Positions 11,560 to 23,265 of a stretch of DNA of 64,000 nt are shown here, in pieces. Under the pieces are notes generated by a model. The model searched no databases. It had not been told where the DNA came from and saw only the letters and a program-made list of their open reading frames with translations. This stretch comes from Romanomermis culicivorax (taxonomy: Eukaryota; Nematoda; Enoplea; Mermithida; Mermithidae): contig CAWUHX010000167.1 in the NCBI GenBank assembly GCA_963922205.1, positions 737,713-801,712 on the forward strand, in the 5' to 3' direction. Position numbers and translations under genes: made by a program. The first letter of the stretch is position 1; each line of letters starts with the position of its first letter.

Positions 11560-12889
11560 CAGGGTTGGCAAGGCTTTGGTTTTTTGGTTTTTGTTTTTTT
11601 TGGTTTTTTAAAAAAACCAAAAATTGGAAAATCTCTGGTTTTTTGGTTTTTTTCCAAAATCATTGGGGAACTGTTTTTTCACATTTAGTCGATCTTCTAG
11701 GCATGTTTTGGTGTCTATCTAAATCAACAAAACAATTAATTTAGTTGAAATGACTTCACTACAAAGTAGAAAAAAGTCATATTTTTATGCTACATTTTGT
11801 ACTCAAAAGATGTAATATAAATTAATCGATATCCTTTGCATCCATCTTGCAAGCACACATTTAGTACATGAGTCAATTTTTCTATAATTTGCTCACAAAA
11901 AAGTAGATGCTAAATCTTTCGTGGTATGTACTTCGACCATACGGGGTGACATCCATTGATCCATATCATCATCAAAATGTTATAAAATTTGATTGAGTTT
12001 AATATCCTGAATCTATTGTTACAGTAACCTTTTTAATTTTCTTAGCTCGAAATTTCAAAATGTGAATGAGACAACAATAATAAATTTTTATACAGATCAG
12101 TTAAGCATACTGTAGGTTAACAAAGAGAAGAGCTTTTGAGTGGCTCATTTTTATGTGACTTGACGTCGCTACTAAGTAGAAAAATTGCGTAAAAAAATAT
12201 TTATCTATCATGCAAGCGAAAATAGCATATATGTATAATAAGACCCATTTGCTGTAGCTATAGCTCGCAGACAGGTTTGAAAAGCAAAAATTTGGAAACA
12301 TCTGAAATGTCTATGTGTGACCTTCAACTGCAGTTTGTAATATTAATAACATATGTAATAATCTATCAATTTAAAACCCTCTTATCGAAAACGGTATTGT
12401 GTAATTTCAACTTTTCTGTGCATACGTATATATGTGATGCATTGATACAATTCTGTAGTTGATTTCTTTTGAGTTTTGATTACGTACATTGTGTATTGTA
12501 TATTTCTCTTTATTTGTAATTTTTCTTATTTTTCTTGAATTTACCCCTTACATATCGCATGCTCTGTTCCATTTTTACTTTTCTTATGTTCTTCACTCAT
12601 GGTTCATCTCTTATGTGCCCACTATTACTGTATTTATATTGCTATAATAGGGATTTCCTATAGCATAAAATAATGACACTTCCGATAAGATTAATACTTC
12701 TAGCTGCCATTTTAAGGCTCCCTAACTAGTCTTAGATGATACAGGGAGCTTCCAGCAGTTTTTTTCATAGTTATTTGGATGTACCAAACATTCTAAGTAT
12801 TAAACCAGAAAAAAACCATAGAAAAACCAAAAAAACCATTAAAAAACCAAAAAGTCAAAATTTCAAAAGTTTGGTTTTTGCCAACCCTG
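11560..12889. mobile_element. Non-autonomous hAT transposon, 1330 bp
   Basis: Termini are CAGGGTTGGCAA and TTGCCAACCCTG, a typical hAT-type inverted repeat. Flanks are the perfect 8-bp duplication ATTATGAC (11552-11559 and 12890-12897). Subterminal regions are runs of GGTTTTTTGGTTTTT on the left and the complementary AAAAACCA runs on the right. No transposase is encoded. It is inserted in repeat X. Confidence 0.92.
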
Positions 12890-12907
12890 ATTATGACCTT
12901 CTAAAAT

Positions 12908-14091
12908 CATACCTATAAGACCTCCGACCAGTTGGGGGGGGGGGGGTAAATCCGAAATTTGGGGGGGGGGGGGGTAGAAAAAAGTCGAAATTTTTCCCAA
13001 AACACATACTTTTTTGCAAATTTTTTTAATTTTTCCCAAACTGGAGGGGGGGTTGGACGATTTTTGGTAAAGGGTTGGCCAAGTAGTATAATAAGTACAG
13101 GCACTGTTTTTTTTCCCCAAATCGTGCTTTTTCGGGAAAAAAAATTCGGAAAGGGGAAAAAAATTTTGGGCTCTTTCCCCATTTGGGGAAGAAAATTTTG
13201 GGGATCTTATACAGAAAAGATGCATTTTAGAAGGTCTCCGGCGCTTCGCGCCGATTATAACTTTAACAATCATTATTATGCATTACTAACCCCTGGCGCG
13301 GCTTTTAGCATGTCTAATTTCATTTATCATATAATCTATAATAATTTTCATCATCTTGAACGTATTATCTCATGTTTTCATTGGTAATCTTCAATATTTT
13401 ATCATGATGTTTAATAAAGATTTCCTTTTGAGAAAGATCAATACGTCAAGTCTCTAAGCTTTTTGATGCAATCATTTCTTTTCTAACGTAAAATCAATTT
13501 AAATGCTTCATGCAAAAATCTTTCGGAAATTTATACTCTGCTTACTCATATATTTTCGACCAAGTATGAGAGTTTACAAATAAATTATACTGGTTTTAAA
13601 ATTTTTCAAGTAAAATTCTAGAAATTACGACTTTTGAACACAAAAATTCAAATCTACTTCTTGAAATAAACGTTCGGAAAATTGATTTTCCAGCGTCGCA
13701 GAATATCAATACCCAAAAAATTTTCCGGCGCTTTGCGCCGGAAAGATTAACTTCTCTTTTTGGGTTCTCACTTGTCATCATAGAGGACTTGACCATCAAT
13801 TTCTCATGTAATTCAAAGTCATTATGCTTTTGGATAGTTTGCTTGAAAGTTTGTTCCAATGGTTGTAGATTAAACTTTGAACTCGAAAATTTCAATTTTT
13901 TTCCTCAATTTTGATGAATTAACGGGTCTAAAAACACCAGAAGGCTTGAAAAAGCCCAAAAACACGTAAATAAAGCGTCTGTGAGCATTTTTAAGCGAAA
14001 AAAACGACTTCGGGAAAATGGGGAAAAAAATTTTGATCCCTTTCCCCATTTGGGGAAAAGGCCCGGGGGAAAAAAAGTGAGTACAGGTATG
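12908..14091. mobile_element. CATACCTG-family element carrying an inverted X unit, 1184 bp
   Basis: Starts CATACCTATAAG and ends GTACAGGTATG, flanked by perfect TCTAAAAT (12900-12907 and 14092-14099). The first ~190 bp are a family MITE-like segment. About 13101-14080 is repeat X in inverted orientation, including the TTTCCGGCGC hairpin at 13722-13744 and paired TTCCCCATTTGGGGAA boxes. Either X was captured inside a transposing unit, or two family ends happened to flank it. Confidence 0.7.
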
Positions 14092-14240
14092 TCTAAAATG
14101 CACCAAATTGCATCTTTTCTGTATCCGATCCCCAAAATTTTCTTCCCCAAATGGGAAAAGAGCCCAAAATTTTTTTCCCTTTTCCGAATTTTTTTCCCGA
14201 AAAAGCACGATTTGGGAAAAGAACAGTGGACCCGGGTACA
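14092..14240 (+). repeat. Repeat X, truncated unit 3
   Basis: TCTAAAATGCACC onward continues the X sequence interrupted at 12899. It is the inverse complement of 13101-13215 over about 120 bp (shared TTTTTCGGGAAAAAAATTCGG). It stops near 14240. Confidence 0.6.
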
Positions 14241-15615
14241 AAAAACTGGACAAAGACGGAGCACTTTACAAGTATAGGCGAGCAAGCAGTGTACTTACTT
14301 TGTTTCGGCTATGCTTAAACTAGCAACTTGATTTGACGACGCTTCGTCGTCTTCCATCGCATAAGGCTAAACTAAGTGTTCTCTGTTCACGTCCGCCACA
14401 CCTGTCGTTCAATGACCAATACTTAATCCCACGATCGATAGAGGGGTGCTAAATTTCTACAGTAAATTGAATACTATGTATGAATGCGACTTTCAAATAA
14501 TACGTGCGTTTTGAATGATAATTTTCATACTTCCTTAATGTCAACTCGAAAAGGTCGTCGCACGTCAATCGAATTGTTTTTCTGCGATTACATTTGAGTA
14601 TAGTCTATTTCTTCCGAAATTCTTGTAAATAAAATGACGGTAGAATGCACGTGTTACATCACGTGCTTACTTACGACTTTCTGCTAAGCCATACGTGACA
14701 AAAGACTGAAAATGCGTGAACACTCTCAACTAAACCTTTAGAATTTCTTTTGTACAAATTCTACAGTAAAAGTTTTGTGATTACAAGGACAAAGTTAATT
14801 CTTTTCATTTTTCGATTTCAAGCGTTTTATAAAAAATAGACTTTAGGAGTATCAAATTTTCATAATATCTGAAAGTTGACATGCGCTCAATGACAAGTTA
14901 CAAAATTTTTGTACCAAATTTTGCCATTTGTTTTTTCCGACGATATCGCCCTATTTTCGCGATGAAAATGAGCGTCTTTCTACTGTATGAAACTTGAACT
15001 ACAGATTGAACCTGCTTTTTGGTTTTTGCTGCACAGCATTTATAGAAAACGCCAGTAGGAGAGCAAAGCCTGTTTTTTTTTACATAAAATATACCTATAA
15101 AGTCAGAAAATATGGAAACTAGCACTGTCGCCGAAATTCGTTGACTGGCTAGGGGCTAAAGGTCCAGTGTGGCTTGGACCAATGTGCAACGGTTCTCGCA
15201 CTCTGGGCGGTGGCTGCGCCATCCCCAACTGCATATCCCTGCATGCCTACTGCGACTTCCGCATGCGACGTGGGCTGGTTTCAAACGGCAACGGCATAAC
15301 ATACAGCGGCTACAGCTTAGCTGCAGCTCAACTTTGTCGATATGTTTTGTTTATGAGTTGAGCGACAGCTGAGTTTGAGCTATAAAATAGAGTTCAGCTA
15401 CAGCTTAAGGCGCAGCTCAATAGGCTAAGAGTATATAAGGATGCTAATAAATGGGCTGATCTGGCTCATAGGTCAATGTGGCTAATGAGTTAATGGGCTA
15501 GCCTATCAGCCCATTTAATTTAAATTGATAGGCGCAGCGGAAACCAAAAATTATGTTCAATTTGACTATACGCAATTTTCACTTACAGAGGAAATTTTGA
15601 TACTGTACAAAAACG
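14241..15615. other. Intergenic, nothing recognised
   Basis: No exon or repeat terminus that I can support. It holds a small GACGACG/CGTCGTC inverted repeat at about 14336 and AGCTNCAGCT-type simple motifs at 15300-15420. Short open frames near 15167-15372 look noncoding. Confidence 0.4.
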
Positions 15616-15729
15616 CTAAATTCCATTGGAAAGGCCAAAAGGATTGAAAAAATACCATGATCATCTACTGCCGATTTTGACAGAACTGCGTCGACACCTG
15701 CGTGCTACTTTGACCACAATCATACGGTG

Positions 15730-16215
15730 GACGAGACCGGCAAGATCAAGAAAAAAAATTTTCGCCCAAAAAAAATTTTTCGTAGCGAAAAAAATATTTT
15801 ATGCTAGAAAATTTTTATTTGGCGGCAGAAAAAAAATATCTGGACCAGAAAAAATAATTTTGGCCAAAAAAATTTTTTTGCGATGAAAAATTGAAATTTT
15901 CGTTTTGCCGGTCTCGGGCACCTGCATCGGCCGAGACTGGCAACTGGACGAGGCCGGCAACAAGTTACAGTAATAGCACTTGCCGCTCTCGGGCACCTGC
16001 GTCGGCCGAGACCGGCAAAATAAAAAAAAAATTCCGACAAGAAAAAATTTTTTTCGCCGAGAAAAAAAATTTTATCCCGGAAAATTTTTACTTGGCAGCA
16101 GAAAAAAATATTTTGGAAAAGAAAAACAAATTTTGACCGGAAAATTTTTGTTCTGTTTGAAGCAAAATAGAAATTTGCCGCTCTCGGGCAACTGCATCAG
16201 TCGAGATAGGCAACA
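15730..16215. repeat. Imperfect tandem repeats with GC/AT blocks
   Basis: A block GCCG(G/C)TCTCGGGCACCTGC followed by (A/G)TCGGCCGAGA occurs near 15906 and 15980, with a diverged copy near 16177. Copies alternate with long A/T tracts built of AAAAAATTTTT units. The frames through it are low complexity and not taken as coding. Confidence 0.6.
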
Positions 16216-16349
16216 GCCGATAGCAGCAATAATTGATGAGTATGTTCTGTTTGTTTTTATCTGCTTATAACAGCACGAAAAACAAGGGAAGTTGGGTTCT
16301 GAGGGCCTATGTATACTTGTCGGAGGGGCGATTCTGAAAAATCTTGGCT

Positions 16350-16420
16350 CAGTCTGGCAGTCAATGTATACTAGGCAGTCAATGTATACTCAGTCTGGCA
16401 GTCAATGTATTCAGTGTAAA
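16350..16420. repeat. Short tandem repeat, three copies
   Basis: GGCAGTCAATGTAT occurs three times in succession, with intervening ACTCAGTCT or ACTA. A recent local duplication in noncoding sequence. Confidence 0.8.
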
Positions 16421-16595
16421 AAAAGCTGCGGCTGATATACTTCATTTATATTTGTTGGATCTGTGGTATTACAGCAAACTGAATAATTGCATGTATAAAT
16501 GGCTATTCCTGTGGACTAGGTCTAAGAAACCCCACTGAGACCCGCTGCGACGTCCTTTCTTGATGTTCTCGGAAACCCTGTTGCACCTACTGTAG

Positions 16596-17791
16596 CATTG
16601 AGCATCTTTCAACTGTGAACAAAATTTGCTCTTGTGCCCCGTTTTTTTATAGTGATAACATTTTGATCTGCAGTTACTTCTTGAGTGGCCATTTCGCCCA
16701 CAAATTTCGCATTGCAGTTTGGATCTGCACTCACGGGCAAAATGACCAACTTTGCCACATGTATGACACGTGACATCCTTTTTGTTTGCATATTGTTTTT
16801 GATGTACGTTTTGTTGTATCTGTATGCATAGTTTATTTAGTTTTTCATTTATTTCATCTATTTGCTTATTCATGTAACTTCCCGAGGGTTGCAGGGCAAG
16901 AACGGGCTCTTGCAACCCAACATTGTATCTGGCGGAAGGGGAAAAGACCACATTAGCAAAATTTCTTGTTCCACGAAAGTCGCTTCTTCAATTAAATGAT
17001 TTAAATTAGTGAAACGTTTAAATTTTATGGCTTTTCGGACATCTGCCTGAAGCCCATCCAAAAGAAATTGATTCAAGAATGGTGTTCCTTGCATTTGTGT
17101 CAAGAGTTGGGTAGGCGAGCCTTCCCATTTTTTCAAGTTTATTGAAATATGCAGTAACCGTTTCGGTTCTTTTTTGTTTTCTATCCTCTAAACTTTGTGA
17201 AAAAGGGTGTACCGTTGGTTGGGGAATGCCCGTTCCAAAGCAACTTTAAATTGTTCATAGTTCGTGGCGGGATCGTCAGAATTTGAAATATTTTCAAATT
17301 TTGTGAGGGCATCACCTCTAAGGTGAAACTCCAAAAAAATTATTTTTAGTTGATCATCTTCGTTTTTTATTCCTTTCAAAATCATTTGTCTTTCGAGTTT
17401 TTTAGCCCATTGGGTAAAATTTTCGTTAGGCAGCCCAGAAAAGACCCGAAGATAGTTAATTTTGGCGGAAAGCATGTCACCACGCAAGTGATTCACTCTA
17501 ATTTCATTTATGGTCGATTCCGTGTGTGCTGCTTTTCTGTTCATTTGGGCTTCAAGGTTGCCTCTGATCAAAGACCACAGCTAATGCGTCTTGAACAACA
17601 TGACCAAGCGGGTCCTGATTTTGTAAGGACATTTTTCGGATAATTTGATTTTTAGCATCTTGCTCAATGCGCAAAAAAAACGTTCGTTTATGTGAACCAA
17701 AGAGTTGTTTTTGGGGAAAAACCAAACTGATTTTTCCACGCCAAATTCGAAAATCGAAAAAAACAAAAGTGGTTTTTGGGCAAGAGGACAA
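16596..17791 (-). pseudogene. gag: Gag pseudogene of a Ty3/Gypsy-type element
   Basis: Pieces of a retrotransposon Gag on the minus strand in several frames. The N-terminal part at 17552-17791 is followed by a frame change near 17565. The capsid-like part, 17188-17571, has a GLPNENFTQWAKKLERQM segment. A further frame change leads to 16870-17136, and the nucleocapsid part has CCHC knuckles CHTCGKVGHFAREC and CEICGRNGHSRSNC. A third knuckle has lost its second Cys (CYHYKKTGHKSKFC). It resembles, but is clearly distinct from, the Gag at 27437-29062. No pol follows on the left; sequence from about 16595 down is unrelated. Confidence 0.85.
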
Positions 17792-18226
17792 TTTACATCA
17801 AGTGTCCAACAAAAATTTTAAAAGGTTCGTTTTTTTAATTTTATCCCCTGTTATTAGGTCACCAAGATTTATGTGACGTCCTTTCTTAATGTTCTCGGAA
17901 ACCCCGTTGCACCTACAGTGAAATTATGATATCAACAAATGAAGGCTTGGGTTTTTTTGGTATTCATTGTTAAATTACTTACAGATTGAAATGGAAAATT
18001 ACTTACAGATTGAAATGGCTCGAAGGTTGAAAGGTCGACACAATAGAAAAAGCCAAAACTCCGCGGTTTGTTGTGAGGGAGGCAAATTCCAATGAGGGAT
18101 TCGGCTGTTCTGATATCCCGTAAATGAATGTCAATGAGGGATTCGGCTGTTCCAATATCCCGTAAATGAAGGGCAACTTGTTTGCCACTAACCAGCAATT
18201 GTAAGGTGAGCGATTAAACTATAGCG
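17144..18226 (-). repeat. 1.08-kb direct repeat, copy 1 (gag 5' region and leader)
   Basis: Nearly identical to 41994-43066 in the same orientation. Main differences: copy 1 lacks about 6 bp near 17563 (which breaks the gag frame) and has about 16 extra bp near 18013. Both copies end at ATTAAACTATAGCG, after which the sequences diverge. It covers the N-terminal half of gag, the untranslated leader and what may be part of an LTR. Confidence 0.9.
17847..17872 (-). promoter_or_regulatory. Candidate tRNA primer-binding site and LTR edge
   Basis: On the minus strand a TGT.. LTR edge candidate (17872) is followed within 8 bp by TGGTGACCTAATAACAGG (17864-17847). The intact element nearby has TGGTGACC at the same place (29300-29293). 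TGG at the start is expected of a site pairing with a tRNA CCA end. The LTR's outer end was not identified. Confidence 0.45.
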
Positions 18227-19941
18227 TAATTCCAAAAGTGAGGGATTCAGCTATTGCATAATTCCAACGACTGACTCCTCTGTTTTCTCAGTCACACAAC
18301 AATTTTCTTGGGGCGTTGTCAGCCCTGCTTGAGTTGTAAACCTGGCATGTAGTCCCACTATGTGGGAGTGCTTATAAAGTACGGTAGCAGTGTAGCACCT
18401 GCTACTTCAATGGTTTTGCCAAAATTGTCAGTGGGTTCAAAACATTGAACTCATTAGTGTATTTTTTGAGTGAAAGTGGTTTTTTGTTTTAGAGTGTGTC
18501 GAACTTTCCATTTCTTGCCGAGTACATACATTACGAAAACAAAAATGGTCAAACCGAAGTACTTAAAAAATAAGTCTGGTTTCCAACATGGAACCCAGAT
18601 TAACAAAAACAAAAGAAAAACTAATTGATTACATAATTGTACATGATGAGAAAAACATGAGGGACATGAGGGACTTATGTGATAAATGAAATATATGAAA
18701 ATTTACATAAAAATTATCCAAATTTTTACAACTCCTTGACACTAGGTCGAACAAACCCCACTGAGACCCGCATCTCTGACTGGTGCTGAATTCGAGAGGA
18801 TGATCACTTCCTGATTTTTTAAATCTACAGTTAAATCAAACATGTCCTCCGGCTGGGCTGCTGTATTCCACATGAGACCATAATTTTGATTTGAAAGTGC
18901 TTCACACTACCTTGATCTTTTGTTCTCCAACCTTTTTACTCTAGCCAAAGTCGTGCCACGTCTTCTTCCCGAAGTACGCGGCACTGAATCGGATTTGGAA
19001 TTTTCGGCCCATTCCGACCCGACATTTTTTTAGAAGCCTGAACCTGGTCGCTCCAAATCGGGCTTTAACCTTTGATGTCCACTTTCTGAGAAGATTCAGC
19101 TTCTCATACAGAGAGTTGTGACAAGTAAAAAATTAACCCTACCTGAAAATCACATATTTAGTGTAACTTGATGTGCTAGGAACAAAAACGATATTCATTT
19201 TGTCTGAAAATCAAATTTCGCATTGCTACAGTAAGACAAAAATGGACAATTATCGATTTTTTCAATTTTTGACATACGGTTCTTTCAACTTTTGCAAATA
19301 TAGGTACGTCAGACATCGTGTTCTGAAAACTTACCCAATATTAGGTCGATCGATGCGTCACAATTTACTGTAGGATTTATTAGTGTAAAGTATATATTGA
19401 ATACAGTGGTGCTCGAAACATCAAATTTTGAGAGCAAAAATTGTCATTTTTTTACAAAAATCATCATATCTAGCGCTGGGCACTAAAGCTCTGAAACACC
19501 AAAAAATTTCCTATTCACTAGATAGTTTACAATGTCTTCTATTTAGTGACAAATAATTACTGTTATTCATGTCTGCTAGAGGGTCGCAGGACTTGGAGTA
19601 TGAATACCATCTTACAATTACATTTTCTGACAATTGTGGCCTCTATTGTGAGAGAATCAAAATTGATACATTTTAAAACTGAGACATCATTCCTGTGACG
19701 ATGCGCAAAAGGTGCCATCGTGCATTTTCCTCTGAACCTGTAGACTTGATGTTGCTCATCCAAGTCACAGGCCCAGACCTGGATTTTTGTGACGGGCACT
19801 GCTGCAGTCGCAACAGGCGATGCAGGGCTGTGCAGTCAGTGGCGGAGAAGCTACCACCCAGTGTGCGAGAACCGTTACAGTTCCTAGTGCATCAAGTTAC
19901 ACCAAATATGTGATTCTCAGGCAAGGTTAATTTTTTACTTA
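18227..19941. other. Noncoding stretch with short shared segments
   Basis: No gene recognised. ACTAGGTCGAACAAACCCCA CTGAGACCCGC near 18742 recurs, slightly changed, near 16514, where it is joined to GACGTCCTTTCTTGATGTTC, a motif otherwise found at 17876 and about 42731. About 75 bp at 19695-19766 recurs at 41913-41984, directly beside copy 2 of the 1.08-kb repeat. Both look like debris of the same Gypsy lineage. Confidence 0.4.
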
Positions 19942-20880
19942 TGTAACGTACTTGCTAAAGCAGTACTGTAAATATGTAGCATACTGTATGTGATAGACAT
20001 TTATTAGATATTATTTCATTTTCATATTTTATCGTCTCAAGGGTGTCTGGGATTCACACCCAAACATTCCTATAAAATTACGTGAAGTACTTTATTTTGA
20101 TCCGTTCACACCCCTGTAGCCCAATTAAGATGCCCCAATTAATTTGCACAAACGGAAGCTGGTCCCCTAGAACCTACACTAAACTACACATTCCACAGCT
20201 ACCCTAATCCCCTGTAAAAACCGTAAACAACACCTGCTCACAGTAAAATACGTAAAAGCCCCGCCAGACAGTAGTCTCAAGTGTAACGGTAGGGACGGCC
20301 CCACAAAACATGTGTATACAGAGAAACCGATACAGGAAGCATGCACAGAAGCACAGAGGTGTGGCCAAGCCCACCGTAGAAAGCAAGCAAAGCACGAAAA
20401 GCATACAGTACCAGGAAAGCATTAGAAAGGCGTAACTAAGAAAGCATAAAAAGCGAAGCAGGAAGCGACGATTGGCGGAAGAAGATGGACAGAAGCACGA
20501 CCTCCCGCGACGCCCAGGGAGTGGCCAAAACGTCGTATAAAAGAAGAAGCAAAGCATGATTTTTGTGATTATTTGGTTAGAGTTTTTGGATTTTCAAATT
20601 CATCGTTTTAAACTGCGCTCACCCCCGTCTTTTTATATTTGCAAGCGGCCAATTGTACAAAAGCAACTTAAACCGAGGCCCCCGTTTGTTATTGTAAATC
20701 GAGACCCGTTTTTGTATTGTCGTATCGACGTCGCAAGCAGCCGTCGATCATTGTAGCCATATCGCCCTGTAATACCGCCCACGCCCCGTAATACCACCCG
20801 CGCCCCGTTCCGTTATAGCCGTACCCGCTGTAACGCCATTGGTTAAAGTAAAGTGCTTCACACAAAATCTGGTCGTTACA
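19942..20880 (+). mobile_element. Solo LTR, 939 bp
   Basis: Starts TGTAACGTACTTGCTAAAGC and ends TCTGGTCGTTACA. It is homologous along its length to the LTRs at 20906-21800 and 29306-30257 but in the opposite orientation and more diverged. Perfect 4-bp target duplication CTTA (19938-19941 and 20881-20884). TATAAAA at 20536-20542 is the likely promoter TATA. It is a product of LTR-LTR recombination of an older insertion. Confidence 0.93.
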
Positions 20881-20905
20881 CTTATCACAATTCAGGTGAA
20901 TCCTC

Positions 20906-21800
20906 TGTAACGACCAGATTTGTGTGAGGTACTTTACTTTCAACCAACGGCGTTTCGGCGGGAACGGCTATAATGGGACGGGGCGCGGCGAGACGATAAT
21001 ACGAGAATACACGAATGATCAACGGTCGCTTGAACGTCGAATAACAAAAATGGACGGTGCGTTTGCTTGCAAATAAAATATACGACACGGTTTAATTGCT
21101 TTCGAAGACAGTTGCTTGCAAATAAAGTGAACGGCCGCGGATCAAAAACGAAACGATTACAACAGTCTAACAACTAACTAAATCACGCTTTGCTTCTTCT
21201 TTTATACGACGTTTTTGGCCACTCCCTGGGCATCGTGGGAGGTCGAGCTTCTGTCCATCTTCTTCCGCCAATGGTCGCTTCCTGCTACGCTTTTTATGCT
21301 TTCTTAGTTACGCCTTTCTAATGCTTTCCTGGTACTGTATGCTTTTTGTGCTTCGCTTGCTTTCTCCCGTGGGCTTGGCCACACCTCTGTGCTTCTGTGC
21401 ATGCTTCCTGTATTGGTTTCTCTGTATACACATGTTTTGTGGGGCCGTCGCTACCGTTACACTTGAGACTACTGTCTGGCGGGGCTTTTACGTATTTTAC
21501 TGTGTGCAGGTGTTGTTTACGACTTTTACAGGGGATTACAGTAGCCGTGGAATGTGTAGTTTAGTGTAGGTTCTAGGGGACCAGCTGCCGTTTGTGCAGA
21601 TTAATTGGGGCATCTTAATTGGGCTACCGGGGTGTGAACGGATCAAAATAAAGTACTTCACGTAATTTTAGAGGAATGTTTGGGTGTGAATCCCAGACAC
21701 CCTTGAGACGATAAAATATGAAAATGAATAATATTTAATAAATGTTTATCACATACAGTATGCTATATATTTACAGTACTGCTTTAGCAGGTAAGTTACA
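20906..21800 (-). repeat. 3' LTR of the Gypsy element, 895 bp
   Basis: Bounded by TGTAACGACCAG and CAGGTAAGTTACA on the plus strand, i.e. TGTAAC...GTTACA on either strand. A minus-strand TATAAAA lies at 21200-21206. It differs from the other LTR by scattered substitutions (dense at the 20940-21030 end) and by lacking a 57-bp duplication. Confidence 0.93.
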
Positions 21801-21815
21801 TTTCCCTCCTTCCGG
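21801..21815 (-). promoter_or_regulatory. Polypurine tract
   Basis: On the minus strand GGAAGGAGGGAAA abuts the 3' LTR start TGTAAC. It is in the position and composition expected of the plus-strand primer of an LTR retrotransposon. Confidence 0.85.
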
Positions 21816-21831
21816 AGTTGAACATCCTCCT

Positions 21832-23265
21832 TCAAGGCTTTCGAGGTTGAGGAGGGGTGGTGGTAGATTCGATAGTTGCTTTCCGAGGGTAGAAAGGGGT
21901 TGTCTCATTTACATGTACTGTAAATGTAATTTTCTCGTGGGGGTGTTTGAGTGTAATGTTGGGGTACATGAAATTGGTAACTGTATAGGGCCTGTTTTGG
22001 CGAGGGAGGAATTTGGGTGTCAGCCCTTGTTTACACGAATGATTTTTGTAAAGAATCAGATCACCTGCTTTGTAGTGGATGTTTTGAGAATGCTGGTTAT
22101 ACTGATGAGTATAGTGATCTTGTGCTTTTTGTAAGCTTTCCTGCACGACTGAGAGTGCTTCTGTAAAATGCGATTTTACACGAAGGGCGTAATCATCTAA
22201 ATCAACCATGTAGGACGTGGGGAAAAAATTTAAGGCTGCGTCTGACGGCAGATTATCTTGTCTACCGTGGAGTAATTCAAATGGGGGATACGAGGTGCTA
22301 TCATTTTTATGAATGTTGATCGAAAAAACGGCATAGGGCAGATAAGTATCCTAATCAGTGTGATTTGAATTGATGTACATGCAGATACGGGTGGCTAAAA
22401 TGTGGTTGCAACGCTCAACTTCCCCATTGGCAATGGGATGATATGGGGTGGTATGAATTTTCTGAGTATTGCATAAACTAGTTATCCATGAGAAGAGATC
22501 GGAGACAAAATCAGAGCCACGATCACAATGGATGATTTTTGGGGACCCATGACGGCAAACAATTTTGGTTACGAATAACTTGGCAATAGTGGCTACAGTG
22601 ATATCGGGGGTCGGAAATGCCTCTACACACTTTGTGAAATAGTCGATGAAAACAACAATGAATCGGTTGCCGTCTTTGGTGAGGGGTAACGCTCCCATGC
22701 AATTAACACCGACTCTATCAAATGGGCCAGTCGGCTGAATCGGTACCAGATTTGCATGCACTTTCTGCCAGAGGACTTTCTGTGTCTGGCATGGGTGGCA
22801 AGTTTGGCAGTAACATTTGATATCACGGCTCATTTGGGGCCAAAAATATTTTTGCCTGAGCAAGTGTAAAGTTTTCCGGGCAGCAAAATGACCTGTGAAT
22901 TTGCTGTCATGATGTGAGGCAATGAGATGCTGGACTTGTGACTTGGGAATGTATAGTTTGGCTTGTTTGTCGACGATACGTAAGAGGATGTTTTGATGCA
23001 CTGCGAATTTGATCAGAGTAAGGGGGTGTTTTTGGGCGATTTTTGCTAAAATACCTTTGACAGTTGGATCAGTGCGTTGGAGTTCGGCAAAATTTTTCTG
23101 TTGCTCTTCTTGTTCAGTTGCTTTGTCCTCAAGAACAGAATTGATTGTGTATATTTCGGGGCCGGTTTCGAGTTGCTCAATATCAAAGGATTGCTTTGCT
23201 GTCTGTGAGGGGAATCGAGAAACAGCATCTGCGTTGTGGTTAGCAGTGCCGTTCTTAGGTCAATG
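21832..23265 (-). pseudogene. Retrotransposon integrase (pol C-terminal part), broken
   Basis: HHCC zinc domain near the N-terminus (HHDSKFTGH...CYCQTCHPC), then an rve core and a C-terminal domain with a YKAGDLILYKNHS segment. The second and third catalytic residues are seen in IHCDRGSDF and NGEVERCNH. The first is replaced: VGVNCMGALP has Asn where family members have Asp. An in-frame TAG at 22351-22353 stands where a Trp codon is expected and splits the domain. The start of this frame is joined to RNase H only through a frame change near 23265. Catalytically dead by two independent lesions. Confidence 0.88.

Noticed and set aside
15167..15372. Two overlapping frames with Cys and His residues
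   Set aside because: No motif, no splice context, and simple AGCT-rich sequence nearby.
20204..20557. Cys/Phe-rich frames in the LTRs (also 21321-21569 and 29721-30026)
   Set aside because: They recur in all three LTR copies with no domain and change with indels; they are LTR sequence.
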